Below, one piece after another: positions 18,061-26,740 of a DNA stretch of 64,000 nt. The translations under genes and the position numbers were made by a program. Numbering within the stretch: position 1 is the stretch's first letter; every line of letters begins with the position of its first letter. The stretch is from Fibrisoma limi BUZ 3 (GTDB lineage Bacteria > Bacteroidota > Bacteroidia > Cytophagales > Spirosomataceae), in the NCBI RefSeq assembly GCF_000296815.2, contig NZ_CAIT01000006.1, positions 564,777 through 628,776 on the forward strand. The letters run 5' to 3'. The notes under the pieces are model-generated. The model searched no databases and was not told the origin of the DNA. It saw nothing but the letters and a program-made list of their open reading frames with translations.

Positions 18061-18501
18061 ATGAAATCCATTAAACTCCTTGCCCTTGCGCTGATTACTG
18101 CCGGAACGCTGGTCGTTTTACCCGGTTCCGGAAAGGTTGACGATAAACAGGCTGTTACGCAGGCGGTCGAAAAACTACGAAAAGCCATGATCGATCCCGA
18201 TAAGGCGACCCTCGAAGCCCTGGCCGCCAACGACCTGAGCTACGGCCATTCGAACGGAAATATTGAAGACAAGGCCGCTTTTGTGGAAGCGCTGGTCAGT
18301 GGAGCTTCTGACTTCAAAAGTATCGACCTGACTGACCAGAGCGTTACGGTGGTGGACAATACCGCGATGGTTCGGCATAAGCTATCGGGCGAAACCAACA
18401 ACAAAGGCGTGGCTGGTCAGGTTAAGCTTGGTGTGCTGCTGGTCTGGGTGAAGCAGAAAGGCGACTGGAAGCTGCTGGCCCGGCAAGCGGTTAAAATCTA
18501 A
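18061..18501 (+). CDS. Exported NTF2-like (DUF4440-type) protein
   Basis: 146 residues from ATG at 18061 (MKSIKLLALALITAG). An upstream start at 18034 would bury the signal peptide. The body is an NTF2-like fold beginning AVTQAVEKLRKAMIDPDKAT and containing DLSYGHSNGNIEDKAAF and ending VWVKQKGDWKLLARQAVKI. Such proteins are small binding domains or isomerases with no shared catalytic residues. It may belong to the same transcript as rhaM (51-base gap). Confidence 0.78.
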   Translation: MKSIKLLALALITAGTLVVLPGSGKVDDKQAVTQAVEKLRKAMIDPDKATLEALAANDLSYGHSNGNIEDKAAFVEALVSGASDFKSIDLTDQSVTVVDNTAMVRHKLSGETNNKGVAGQVKLGVLLVWVKQKGDWKLLARQAVKI

Positions 18502-18533
18502 CCAACCATCACCGAAACGTCGGTAATACGCTT

Positions 18534-19205
18534 ATGGAATCGAAACCAATCAGGGCTATAATTACCGGCGCAACCGGCATGGTAGGCGAGGGGGTACTGC
18601 ACGAATGCCTGAAGCACCCGGATGTCGAACGGGTGTTAGTTATCAATCGGAAACCCGGTGGTGTATCGCATCCAAAACTGACCGAACTCATCCATACTGA
18701 TTTCTTCGATTTCTCGGCCATTGAAGATCAACTGGCAGGCTATAACGCCTGCTTTTTTTGTCTGGGTGTATCGTCCGTCGGCATGAACGAAGCTGACTAC
18801 CATCGCCTGACGTACGACCTGACCCAGCACGTAGCCCGGACGCTCGTCCGCCTAAATCCCGGCATGACGTTCTGCTACGTATCGGGAGCAGGCACTGACA
18901 GCACCGAACAGGGGCGGCTGATGTGGGCACGGGTGAAAGGCAAAACCGAAAACGCGCTGTTGCAACTGCCGTTCAAGGCTGCCTACATGTTCCGCCCCGG
19001 CTTCCTGCGAGCGTCTGAAGGGGCTAAAAACGTGAAAAGTTACTACACGTATCTGGCCTGGCTTTACCCGATCGGACGGGTGCTTTATCCGGCGGGGTTC
19101 TGTACCCTGGAGGAGCTTGGCCGTGCGATGATTAACACCGTAACCAAAGGGTACGACAAATCCGTGCTGGAAGTGAAAGACATTGTGCAACTGGCGGTTC
19201 GGTAA
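18534..19205 (+). CDS. NAD(P)-dependent epimerase-like Rossmann protein
   Basis: 223 residues. ITGATGMVGEGVLHECL at residues 10-26 is the dinucleotide-binding loop. The later segments FFCLGVSSVGMNEADYHRLT and FCYVSGAGTDSTEQGRLMWA resemble the HTATIP2 / NAD-dependent epimerase group. The active-site Tyr-x-x-x-Lys is not obvious; MWARVKGKTE occupies that place, as in other atypical members. The substrate is unknown. It follows the NTF2-like gene by 32 bases and ends at a long inverted repeat. Confidence 0.8.
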   Translation: MESKPIRAIITGATGMVGEGVLHECLKHPDVERVLVINRKPGGVSHPKLTELIHTDFFDFSAIEDQLAGYNACFFCLGVSSVGMNEADYHRLTYDLTQHVARTLVRLNPGMTFCYVSGAGTDSTEQGRLMWARVKGKTENALLQLPFKAAYMFRPGFLRASEGAKNVKSYYTYLAWLYPIGRVLYPAGFCTLEELGRAMINTVTKGYDKSVLEVKDIVQLAVR

Positions 19206-19242
19206 GTCGGTTGCGCGTAATACCCCAAACACACCTGAAATT

Positions 19243-19331
19243 ATTACCCTAAACCCCTGAAGGGGCTTAGCTCGGCTAGGTTAAAAAACCTGATAAAGCA
19301 GCGCTAAGCCCCTTCAGGGGTTTGGGGTAAT
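19243..19331. repeat. 29-bp inverted repeat between convergent genes
   Basis: The arm at 19243-19271 and that at 19303-19331 are complementary at 28 of 29 positions, with a 31-base loop. The core is ACCCCTGAAGGGGCTTAGC, itself containing CCCCTGAAGGGG. It sits between two converging genes. Its length and GC core differ from an ordinary intrinsic terminator and suggest a dispersed intergenic repeat family that doubles as a terminator. Confidence 0.75.
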
Positions 19332-19348
19332 AACTAAAACCTGAAATT

Positions 19349-20437
19349 TTACAACATCACCGGCTGGCCCGTACGAACGGACTCATCGCAGGCGAAGGCT
19401 ATTTGTAGGCTATTGACTGCATCCTGCATGTGATCAGTCAGGTCGAGGTTTTCCCGGATGGCGCGCAGGAAATACCGTTGCTCGCGGTTGCAGAGTTCCT
19501 GGTGGTCGGGCTCGTCCTGCATGTCGATCCACGCATCGGGCTGAACAAAGTGGTCGTCGGTGGTGAGATCGGCGTAATGCACGCGCAGGGATTCCGTTTT
19601 GGTGTGGGCATCAACATTATCCGACTGGCCGGTGGAACCAGCATTTTTCGCGACGATGGATACGCATCCTTTCGGGCCGATTACGTCCTTAACGAAGAAG
19701 GCGGTCTCGCTCATCATGGGGCCCCAGCCGGCTTCGTACCAGCCTACGGAACCATCCTCAAACCGAATCTGTAACTGGCCGTAATTGTAGTTATCGGCCG
19801 GAATATCGTTGGTGAGCCGGGCACCGATGGCGTTCACCTGCACGGGTTTCGAGCGGGTCATCTGGCACATTACGTCGATATAATGAACCCCACAGTCAAC
19901 GATCGGGCTCAGGCTTTTCATCAGGTTCCGGTGAACGGTCCACATCTGGCCGTGGCTCTGCTGGTTAAGGTTCATCCGCATCACCAGCGGCTTGCCCATG
20001 GTCTGGGCAACTTCTACAAACTTCTCCCACGACGGATGGTGGCGCAAAATGTAGCCTACCACCAGCTTTTTGCCGGCTTTCTCGGCGGCTGCTACGACGC
20101 GTCTGGCCCCTTCGACCGTATCGGCAACAGGTTTCTCGATAAATACGTGGCAGCCCTGCTCAAAGGCCATGATGGCGAAGGCTTCGTGTGTATCAGGATA
20201 GGTGGAAATGCAGACGGCATCGGGTCGGGTCTCGGCCAGAGCGGTTGCATAATCGCTGAACAAGTGATAGCCGCCACCGAGCCGTTCATTCAGAACTTCC
20301 TTACTTTTGCCGGTCGAAACAATACCGCAGATCTCGAAGCCATCCAGGGTATGATAGGCTGTAGCGTGTGAAGCGCCCATATTTCCGCAGCCAACGACAA
20401 GAACGCGCAGCGATTGGGAGGGATTCGGAATAGACAT
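19349..20437 (-). CDS. Gfo/Idh/MocA family oxidoreductase
   Basis: 362 residues. VVGCGNMGASHATAYH at residues 14-29 binds NAD(P). The conserved lysine motif is VFIEKPVADT near residue 96, and the substrate domain contains the family His in VDCGVHYIDVMCQM. Family members oxidise sugars, inositols or amino sugars at one carbon. No signal peptide is present, so it is cytosolic. It is divergent from the pseudouridine synthase gene (89-base gap) and converges on the epimerase gene. Confidence 0.9.
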   Translation of the reverse strand: MSIPNPSQSLRVLVVGCGNMGASHATAYHTLDGFEICGIVSTGKSKEVLNERLGGGYHLFSDYATALAETRPDAVCISTYPDTHEAFAIMAFEQGCHVFIEKPVADTVEGARRVVAAAEKAGKKLVVGYILRHHPSWEKFVEVAQTMGKPLVMRMNLNQQSHGQMWTVHRNLMKSLSPIVDCGVHYIDVMCQMTRSKPVQVNAIGARLTNDIPADNYNYGQLQIRFEDGSVGWYEAGWGPMMSETAFFVKDVIGPKGCVSIVAKNAGSTGQSDNVDAHTKTESLRVHYADLTTDDHFVQPDAWIDMQDEPDHQELCNREQRYFLRAIRENLDLTDHMQDAVNSLQIAFACDESVRTGQPVML

Positions 20438-20526
20438 ACTTGTAAGTTGAAATGAACTGCAAAAGTAGTCTTCCGAAAAGAAATAGCTCCGTATCTATCC
20501 TGAAACTTGGAACCTGAAATTTTAAT

Positions 20527-21222
20527 ATGATCGTAACCCAACAACTGCCCATTCTGTATCAGTCCGCCGAACTGGTCGCGATCAATAAGCCGCACGGGCT
20601 GCTGGTTCATCGGTCGCCGATTGCGAGTGATGCCAGTGAATTTGCCGTGCAGTTGCTGCGTGACCAGCTTGGACAGCGGGTGTATCCGGTTCACCGGCTC
20701 GACCGCAAAACGGGGGGCGTTCTCCTTTTTGCGTTGACCGAATCCATGAATGCGGCCATGCAGCAACAGTTTGCCGACGGTCAGGTAGCGAAGACGTACC
20801 TGGCCATTGTTCGTGGCTATACGCCCGATGAGCAGGTGATCGATTACCCGCTCCGACGGGAAGATGGCGTGTTGCAGGAAGCGGTGACAAGAGTGAATAC
20901 TCTGCAACGAACCGAAATTCCGCTGGCGTTCGGAAAACACTCTACGTCGCGATATTCCCTGGTCGAGCTGACACCCACCACCGGCCGTATGCACCAGCTA
21001 CGGAAGCATATGGCCCATGTCCTGCACCCCATCATTGGCGATCGGCCACACGGGTGCAACAAACAGAACAAGCTGTTTAAGGACCAGTTCAGTATGACCA
21101 CCATGCTGCTGCACGCCAGCCGGTTGCAATTCCGGCCTCCTGATACGTCAGAGATAATTATGGTTGAGGCACCGCTGCAGGCCGAGTTTACCCGGATGGT
21201 AGCGTTACTGTTTGGAGCATGA
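20527..21222 (+). CDS. truC: RluA-family pseudouridine synthase, TruC-like
   Basis: 231 residues. The catalytic Asp59 is in VHRLDRKTGGVLLF. The opening AELVAINKPHGLLVHRS, YLAIVRGY, and GKHSTSRYSLVELTPTTGRMHQLRKHMAHVLHPIIGD agree best with TruC, which makes pseudouridine at tRNA position 65. No S4 domain precedes the catalytic domain, as expected for TruC. Confidence 0.85.
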   Translation: MIVTQQLPILYQSAELVAINKPHGLLVHRSPIASDASEFAVQLLRDQLGQRVYPVHRLDRKTGGVLLFALTESMNAAMQQQFADGQVAKTYLAIVRGYTPDEQVIDYPLRREDGVLQEAVTRVNTLQRTEIPLAFGKHSTSRYSLVELTPTTGRMHQLRKHMAHVLHPIIGDRPHGCNKQNKLFKDQFSMTTMLLHASRLQFRPPDTSEIIMVEAPLQAEFTRMVALLFGA

Positions 21223-21245
21223 AGCCTTTTGTAGGCTATCTAACC

Positions 21246-21280
21246 AAAAAGCCTGGTCTCTCGTTGAAACCAGGCTTTTT
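21246..21280. terminator. Intrinsic terminator after truC
   Basis: AAAAAGCCTGGT (21246-21257) pairs with ACCAGGCTTTTT (21269-21280). U-runs are present on both strands, so it can also serve the convergent SnoaL-like gene. Confidence 0.8.
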
Positions 21281-21300
21281 TAGTACATGTCATCCTCTGT

Positions 21301-21756
21301 TTAGTTCTTAGCCCGCACCGGCAGGTCTTCTAGTTGGGCGTAGCTCAGCTTCCAGTTGTTATCCTGCCCTTTCTTCCACAGCAGGATAAAGTTGCCTTCA
21401 CCGTAGCCGCGGGGCAGGTTGGCGCTGGTTGGGAGCACGTCTACCGAAAAGGTACCGGCTTCATAAGCCGTGGTGTTATCCGTGCCGGAGCTAACTACGC
21501 TCGTTTTCAGTCCGGCCAGCGTTGGTAGTGTTTCCTGTACCCAGCGCTTTGACACCTCCGACTTGCCGGTAAAATGGGTTTCGCCCTGGAGAAACTGTAC
21601 GTCATCCGCCAGGAAGCTGACGATTTTTTCGGCGTCTTTGGCATTCCAGGCGTTGATGAATTGCTGATTGAGGGATTGTATGTTGACGGCCTGTTCCGGT
21701 TTTGAGCAAGCGGTTAACGTGGCCATGATGATCAGAATATTCAGGAAAGCTTTCAT
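21301..21756 (-). CDS. SnoaL/DUF4440-like lipoprotein
   Basis: 151 residues. A lipobox MATLTACSKPE gives lipid-modified Cys17. The remainder is an NTF2-like domain: LNQQFINAWNAKDAEKIVSF, VQFLQGETHFTGKSEVSKRW, and a closing NWKLSYAQLEDLP. No catalytic signature can be assigned. It lies 3' of the glycine-zipper gene on the same strand with an 81-base gap. Confidence 0.78.
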   Translation of the reverse strand: MKAFLNILIIMATLTACSKPEQAVNIQSLNQQFINAWNAKDAEKIVSFLADDVQFLQGETHFTGKSEVSKRWVQETLPTLAGLKTSVVSSGTDNTTAYEAGTFSVDVLPTSANLPRGYGEGNFILLWKKGQDNNWKLSYAQLEDLPVRAKN

Positions 21757-21837
21757 CGCTTTGTTGTTTTGAGTGGATTGCCGGCGGCAAGAAAGAACCG
21801 GCCGCCGGCCTTTGGTTGCTAAGTGGGGATTGATGGT

Positions 21838-22512
21838 TTACCAGCTCTTGCGACGTACCTCCGACGTACTGTAAGCGAAGTTCTGATCGCCATAGTATTC
21901 ATTTGGCAGGTAAATTCCATCTATCAGGTACGACGTCAGATCGTTGGTTGGCAGGGCTGTGGCTGCACTTTTGGCAACGACCGCGGCATTGTAGGCCGGT
22001 TTCGGATTGGTCGCCGTGTATACCCGATTGTTGTTGGCGCTGGCCAGTTCTCTCGATTCCTGGGCGGCCTCACGTTCGGCGGCAGCCCGTTCGGCCGCGG
22101 CAATCCGTGCTTTCTGCTTATTGTCGATGTGCTTACCGATGGCATATCCAGCCGCGCCACCGGCCACCCCGCCAATCACGGCACCCACTGCCCGGTTACG
22201 CTTGTTGATTACGGCACCGGCTGCGGCACCGGCACCTGCGCCAATCGCTGTTCCTTTAGCCTGAGGGCTCCAGCGTTTTTTAGCGTTACTCTTTGCGTAG
22301 CCGTAACCGGCTGCCCCACCAACGACACCGCCTACAACAGCGCCCACGGCGCGGTTTTTCTTGTTGATGATAGCTCCCGTAGCTGCGCCAACGCCCGCAC
22401 CGATTACGGTGCCTTTGGTCGTCGGATTCCAGGCACGCTGAGCCTGAGCGGAGGTGCCGAACAGGATACTGATCAGCAGTATCCAGACGAAACTATATCG
22501 AACCGTTTTCAT
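21838..22512 (-). CDS. Glycine-zipper outer-membrane-type protein with duplicated unit
   Basis: 224 residues from ATG at 22512. A GTG codon three bases earlier is less likely. The signal peptide ends in GTSAQAQ (about residue 25). Two copies of a roughly 60-residue unit follow, each with KGT-x-IGAG-x-GAA-x-GA and KNRAVGAV-x-GG-x-GGAAGY, the classic glycine-zipper pattern of YMGG-like and SlyB-like proteins that insert in membranes. Then comes an Ala/Glu/Arg-rich helix, AAERAAAEREAAQESREL. The C-terminal 60 residues are unlike known domains. Probably an envelope protein. Confidence 0.78.
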   Translation of the reverse strand: MKTVRYSFVWILLISILFGTSAQAQRAWNPTTKGTVIGAGVGAATGAIINKKNRAVGAVVGGVVGGAAGYGYAKSNAKKRWSPQAKGTAIGAGAGAAAGAVINKRNRAVGAVIGGVAGGAAGYAIGKHIDNKQKARIAAAERAAAEREAAQESRELASANNNRVYTATNPKPAYNAAVVAKSAATALPTNDLTSYLIDGIYLPNEYYGDQNFAYSTSEVRRKSW

Positions 22513-22796
22513 CACTGTGTTTAGTTTAGTGAAACCCGTTTTGGTCTTGTCCTGCTAACGCAACGAGCATGACCCTTTGTTCATTGTTGACCGTTAGATA
22601 AAGAAGCCACAAGGAGGTTTAACAGATTTTCAAAAAAAACTCTGAATCCTTGTGGAGTGTATAATAAAACCTTTAATACGTTGTATATGTTGCATTGGGC
22701 GGTTATGTCGCTCTTTTACCGTTAGTTAAGCCAGCGCAAACAACGTATTGCCTAAATACGTACTTTCGATTATCCTGAACCACTACCGTATCAATT

Positions 22797-23771
22797 ATGG
22801 AATTTATGTTCGTGCTACTTGTACTGGCGGCCATTCTGGCCTTTTTCTCGATCGTGATTGTACAGCAGGGAACCGTGGCCGTCGTCACGATTTTCGGGAA
22901 GTACGCCCGGGTGATGGGCCCCGGTCTGAATTTTAAAATCCCATTTATCGAGTTCATTTTCCGACGGGTATCCATTCAGAACCGGTCGGTCGAACTGGCA
23001 TTTCAGGCCATTACGGCCGATCAGGCCAATGTTAACTTCAAGGCCATGCTGGTGTATGCCGTACTGAACCAGGGCGAGGAAACCATTAAAAACGTAGCAT
23101 TCAAATTTGTGGATGAACAATCGTTTATGCAGGCCCTCACCCGCACCATCGAAGGGTCGATCCGGAGTTTTGTGGCCACCAAGCGTCAGGCCGAAATTCT
23201 GTCGCTTCGGTCGGAAATTGTCACGCACGTGAAAGAACAGCTCGACGGACTGCTCGAAAGCTGGGGCTATCACCTGATTGATTTGCAGATCAATGATATT
23301 ACGTTTGATGAGGTAATTATGCGGTCGATGGCGCAGGTTGTGGCTTCTTCCAACCTGAAAGCAGCCGCCGAAAACGAAGGACAGGCATTGCTGATCACCA
23401 AAACCAAGTCGGCGGAAGCCGAAGGTAACGCCATTAAGATTGCGGCCGAGGCTGAAAAAACGGCTTCTCAACTGCGCGGACAGGGCGTGGCGTTGTTCCG
23501 GGAGGAAGTAGCCAAAGGGATGGCCGAGTCGGCGAAGGTGATGACCGAAGCCAATCTTGATGCGTCACTGATTCTGTTTTCAATCTGGACCGAGGCCGTC
23601 AAACACTTCGCTGAAAATGGGCAGGGCAACGTTATTTTCCTGGATGGCTCTACCGATGGCATGGAAAAAACCATGAAGCAGCTCATGGCAATCGACAAGC
23701 TTAACAACGGTCCGAACGGCAACGGAACGGATTTAAACAACGGCCGGATTCCTACGCCCATTATTCGATAA
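22797..23771 (+). CDS. SPFH / Band 7 (flotillin/prohibitin-like) membrane protein
   Basis: 324 residues. An N-terminal membrane anchor is at residues 1-24 (MEFMFVLLVLAAILAFFSIV). The SPFH domain covers 25-200, with GTVAVVTIFGKYARVMGPGL and ITADQANVNFKAMLVYAV. A coiled-coil rich in Glu, Ala and Lys (AEAEGNAIKIAAEAEKTAS) follows at about 205-245. The C-terminal tail is Asn/Gly-rich. These proteins form membrane scaffolds controlling protease or microdomain activity. The partner here is unknown; a small coiled-coil protein is encoded 140 bases downstream. Confidence 0.9.
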   Translation: MEFMFVLLVLAAILAFFSIVIVQQGTVAVVTIFGKYARVMGPGLNFKIPFIEFIFRRVSIQNRSVELAFQAITADQANVNFKAMLVYAVLNQGEETIKNVAFKFVDEQSFMQALTRTIEGSIRSFVATKRQAEILSLRSEIVTHVKEQLDGLLESWGYHLIDLQINDITFDEVIMRSMAQVVASSNLKAAAENEGQALLITKTKSAEAEGNAIKIAAEAEKTASQLRGQGVALFREEVAKGMAESAKVMTEANLDASLILFSIWTEAVKHFAENGQGNVIFLDGSTDGMEKTMKQLMAIDKLNNGPNGNGTDLNNGRIPTPIIR

Positions 23772-23911
23772 AAAGATCCATTTAAGAGCAAATCAGGAGG
23801 TTGTTGATCCAGTATGCCTGTGGTCCTGACTCCGCAACCTCCCGAAAACCGCATTCAAACTATTTCTGCATTAAGTGGTTAATAATGATTCACTAACCAT
23901 TCAAGAACGTT

Positions 23912-24214
23912 ATGGATAAATTGCAGAAGTTTGAATTGATGAACAAAATTGCTCGTGAGCTGGAAGACCTGCAAAACAGTCAGACGGTACTGATGAGTAA
24001 GATTGGTCAGATCGAGGTGGACAACATGAACGGCCTCAACGACAAATACCTGGAGGAGCATCTTGGCGATATGCATGCCTCGATAGCCAGCAATGTCGAT
24101 AAAATCAGCGAAATTTTTGCCCACTTTGAAGAGCAACGTGACGAGTTTGCCAAAGCTAATCAATCGGATATCGAAGCTGCACAGGCAGCCGCTACAATTG
24201 ATTCCGTCAAATAA
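23912..24214 (+). CDS. Small coiled-coil protein of unknown function
   Basis: 100 residues, hydrophilic, almost entirely helical by composition. Heptad-like leucine/isoleucine spacing is seen in LQKFELMNKIARELEDLQ and EEHLGDMHASIASNVDKI. It has no signal peptide and ends with an Ala-rich stretch. It follows the SPFH gene on the same strand and could be its partner, but the 140-base gap leaves room for its own promoter. Confidence 0.72.
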   Translation: MDKLQKFELMNKIARELEDLQNSQTVLMSKIGQIEVDNMNGLNDKYLEEHLGDMHASIASNVDKISEIFAHFEEQRDEFAKANQSDIEAAQAAATIDSVK

Positions 24215-24360
24215 TAATACCCGTGAGCTTTTTTGTCATCCAGATAGCCCGATCCTGGCAGCAGGCTGACAAAAGATCCGGCTATAACGGTAAGCAGTGG
24301 ATTTGATTGCCTATCATCCATACTCACGTTTGACTACTATCAGGTTTATATTGGTAGTCT

Positions 24361-24401
24361 AAAGCAACAGCGCCGGACATTCCATCCGGCGCTGTTGCTT
24401 T
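24361..24401. terminator. Perfect 17-bp bidirectional terminator
   Basis: AAAGCAACAGCGCCGGA (24361-24377) and its exact complement at 24385-24401 enclose 7 bases. It separates the coiled-coil gene (+) from the unknown minus-strand gene at 24462. Confidence 0.8.
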
Positions 24402-24461
24402 AGGTACATGGAAAACGATGATCGTTGCCCGAGGGCATATTGATGGATAATACCTTCCAGA

Positions 24462-24782
24462 TCAATACAGCGAATGAAACACCAGATTGTCAATGCTACG
24501 TTGCAAAGCGGGCAAATCGCCCAGCCGATCCGTAAGACGATCGTCGATGTGCTCAGGTGGAATGGTAAGTTTAAAACCATCCGTATCAACTACCCAAGCC
24601 TGATGAATGGACCACCCCAGCGATTTAAAGGCGCTCAGAAACTCAAGGGCATGCTTGAGATTTGAGACCCGAAATGAACCATACTGCCAATTTACAGCTA
24701 CCGGATTTGTGCTTTCCTCGACTTGTAGCTGTGGATTACTGACCGCGAAATAGAGCATGGGTAAACTAACGGGCGTTTCCAT
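24462..24782 (-). CDS. Unknown small protein
   Basis: 106 residues without a recognised family. Composition is natural (aromatic residues, hydrophobic strands, few repeats), and the sequence contains LKHALEFLSAFKSLGW and AWVVDTDGFKLTIPPEHIDD. No signal peptide, transmembrane helix or metal motif was found. It is preceded by 236 non-coding bases and followed by a strong terminator, supporting expression. Another frame at 24359-24589 overlaps it and looks random. Confidence 0.55.
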   Translation of the reverse strand: METPVSLPMLYFAVSNPQLQVEESTNPVAVNWQYGSFRVSNLKHALEFLSAFKSLGWSIHQAWVVDTDGFKLTIPPEHIDDRLTDRLGDLPALQRSIDNLVFHSLY

Positions 24783-25018
24783 GACGAACCATTCAAAAAC
24801 TGGAAAACAAAAGATACTGAAGCGTAGACCGGTGCGGAAGATGAAGTTACATTGATTTGCTGAGTAATTGGATAGAGTAAGTGTAAAAACTGATCAACCG
24901 GTCTGAATACGTGGCCATCTGAGTTAGTATCCATTTTTAAATCCATCAGGACAACACCTTCGACCTATAAAAGACGGCTCTTTTGTTCGTTGATACGCTG
25001 GGCAAAACGGAGGGTATT

Positions 25019-26593
25019 TTACCGTTTCAACTCCCTGAAATCCAGTTGCTGAATTAAGGCTGGGTTCTCCGGGGTCAGCGTGAAATACACGTCGATGTTG
25101 GCGTTTTCGCCTTCCAGCACGAAATGACCCCGTAGCTGATTCTCAGGTTCCAGTTCGCCCACTCGTTTGATCTTGCCGGCTTTGGCAAAAAGCGCCTGAA
25201 CCTCTTTTCTCCGGGCATCGATAGGGCGATCAGGGAAAAAATTCTCGGCAAAGAGCTGGCTTGTCTCAGCATTCGTCCAGTCGGGGAGGAGTTTCACCAG
25301 TTCGGTCTGGCGTTGTTTCAGGATCGGCGAAACGGGTAACTGACGGGGCTTCAGGCCACCGATCGATACCAACGTATCGAGCACAACGGTGTTGATGCCC
25401 CCCAGACCAGCATACGTCAGATTGGCGTACGAGATTACGCCTATGCCGTAGTCGGGCAGGATACGCCACTGGCTGCCGAAGCCCGGTAATCCACCGCTGT
25501 GGCCGACGTTTACGGTACCAACGCAGTTTTTTCCCCAGCCCAGTCCGTAGCCATAAGCGGTCGTGGTCGGGCATAGTTTGCCGGATGCGCTTCTGGCTTC
25601 CGGATACAACCCTGAAAACATCCACGGCTGCTGCATTTCCCGTATCGAACTGCGTTTCACCGGCTGGTTATCGTTATTGGCGGCATCACTACGGGGTGGC
25701 CAGGCCGCCTGGTGCAGCGCTACGTACTTGCTGAAATCCTCAATGGAGGTGATCAACCCACCCATTGCCCCATACGACCCGTCGTGTAACAGCGGTTCTT
25801 CGACCCAATTGCCATCAACGTACCGATAGCCGTGCGCGAGCAGGTTGGCGGGTACGTTGCTGTATTCCCAAACCGTCTGGTTCATACCCAGCGGCTTCAG
25901 GATGGTTTCGGTAATGTATTGCTGGTAAGGCTTCCCCGCTACTTTGGTGATGATGTTGCCCAGCATGGCAAAACCAAGGTTGCTGTACTCGTAGGCAACC
26001 CCCGGCGTATTGGAGACTGTCAATCCCCCTTTGATCAGATTGATCAGGTCGGCGTCTGAATCGGCCAACTGGCGATCACCCCAGGGGTTGTCTTCCGGGA
26101 AACCCGCCGAGTGGGTCATCAGGTGACGGATGGTGATCAGGGGCGCGTCGGCCGTGAGGTACGTAATTTGTTTAAGCTCCGGGATGTACTGCTGAACGGG
26201 ATCATCCAGCCGAAGTTTGCCCTCGTCGCGCAGGCGCAGAATGGCCATGGACGTCAGGCTCTTAGTCATCGATGCAATGCGGAACAGGGATTTTGTCGTA
26301 GCGGGTGTTTTCTTCGCTACGTCGGTATAGCCCGTACTGCCGCTGTAAACCAGCTTACCGTCGACAACAATACCGTAAGCCAATCCGGGAAAATTGCGTT
26401 TGACAGCATGGTCTTTAAAGAGTTTGTCAATAATCGAAAAAGCCGCTTCGAGTTTCTTTAGCCGGTCAGGGTCGGTGAAAACAGAGGGCTGGTACGTACT
26501 TACCGGTGCTACGCCGTTGGAGGCTTTAGGCTGAGCAAAGGCGCTTAGTGCAGTGAAAAATAGGAATAAAACAGGTAAAATTCGGTTGATCAT
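25019..26593 (-). CDS. Class C beta-lactamase-fold serine hydrolase, exported
   Basis: 524 residues with signal peptide 1-20 (LFFTALSAFAQ). The nucleophile is the Ser of SMTKS (SxxK, about residue 109). The Tyr motif is YEYSN (about residue 200), and the KTG-like box is replaced by GHSGG (about 366). These enzymes hydrolyse esters, amides or D-amino peptides; true beta-lactamase activity is not implied. The C-terminal 100 residues form an extra lipocalin-like beta-rich domain. It has its own transcript and is divergent from the AT-rich glycosyltransferases. Confidence 0.88.
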   Translation of the reverse strand: MINRILPVLFLFFTALSAFAQPKASNGVAPVSTYQPSVFTDPDRLKKLEAAFSIIDKLFKDHAVKRNFPGLAYGIVVDGKLVYSGSTGYTDVAKKTPATTKSLFRIASMTKSLTSMAILRLRDEGKLRLDDPVQQYIPELKQITYLTADAPLITIRHLMTHSAGFPEDNPWGDRQLADSDADLINLIKGGLTVSNTPGVAYEYSNLGFAMLGNIITKVAGKPYQQYITETILKPLGMNQTVWEYSNVPANLLAHGYRYVDGNWVEEPLLHDGSYGAMGGLITSIEDFSKYVALHQAAWPPRSDAANNDNQPVKRSSIREMQQPWMFSGLYPEARSASGKLCPTTTAYGYGLGWGKNCVGTVNVGHSGGLPGFGSQWRILPDYGIGVISYANLTYAGLGGINTVVLDTLVSIGGLKPRQLPVSPILKQRQTELVKLLPDWTNAETSQLFAENFFPDRPIDARRKEVQALFAKAGKIKRVGELEPENQLRGHFVLEGENANIDVYFTLTPENPALIQQLDFRELKR

Positions 26594-26740
26594 GGCAGGG
26601 TGAAATGATGGCCAAGATAGTGGTATAGAAGGAAAATGTCACCCGCTACCACCTAATGGAATCCGTATAATATATTAATATTAGGATAAATACACAGAAT
26701 CGATAATTTTGTTGACTATACTTTTTCACGCCATTCGCTA

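Noticed and set aside
21823-22524. 233-residue plus-strand frame opposite the glycine-zipper gene
   Set aside because: Reflects the repeat DNA of the real gene; the reverse gene has a signal peptide and glycine zippers.
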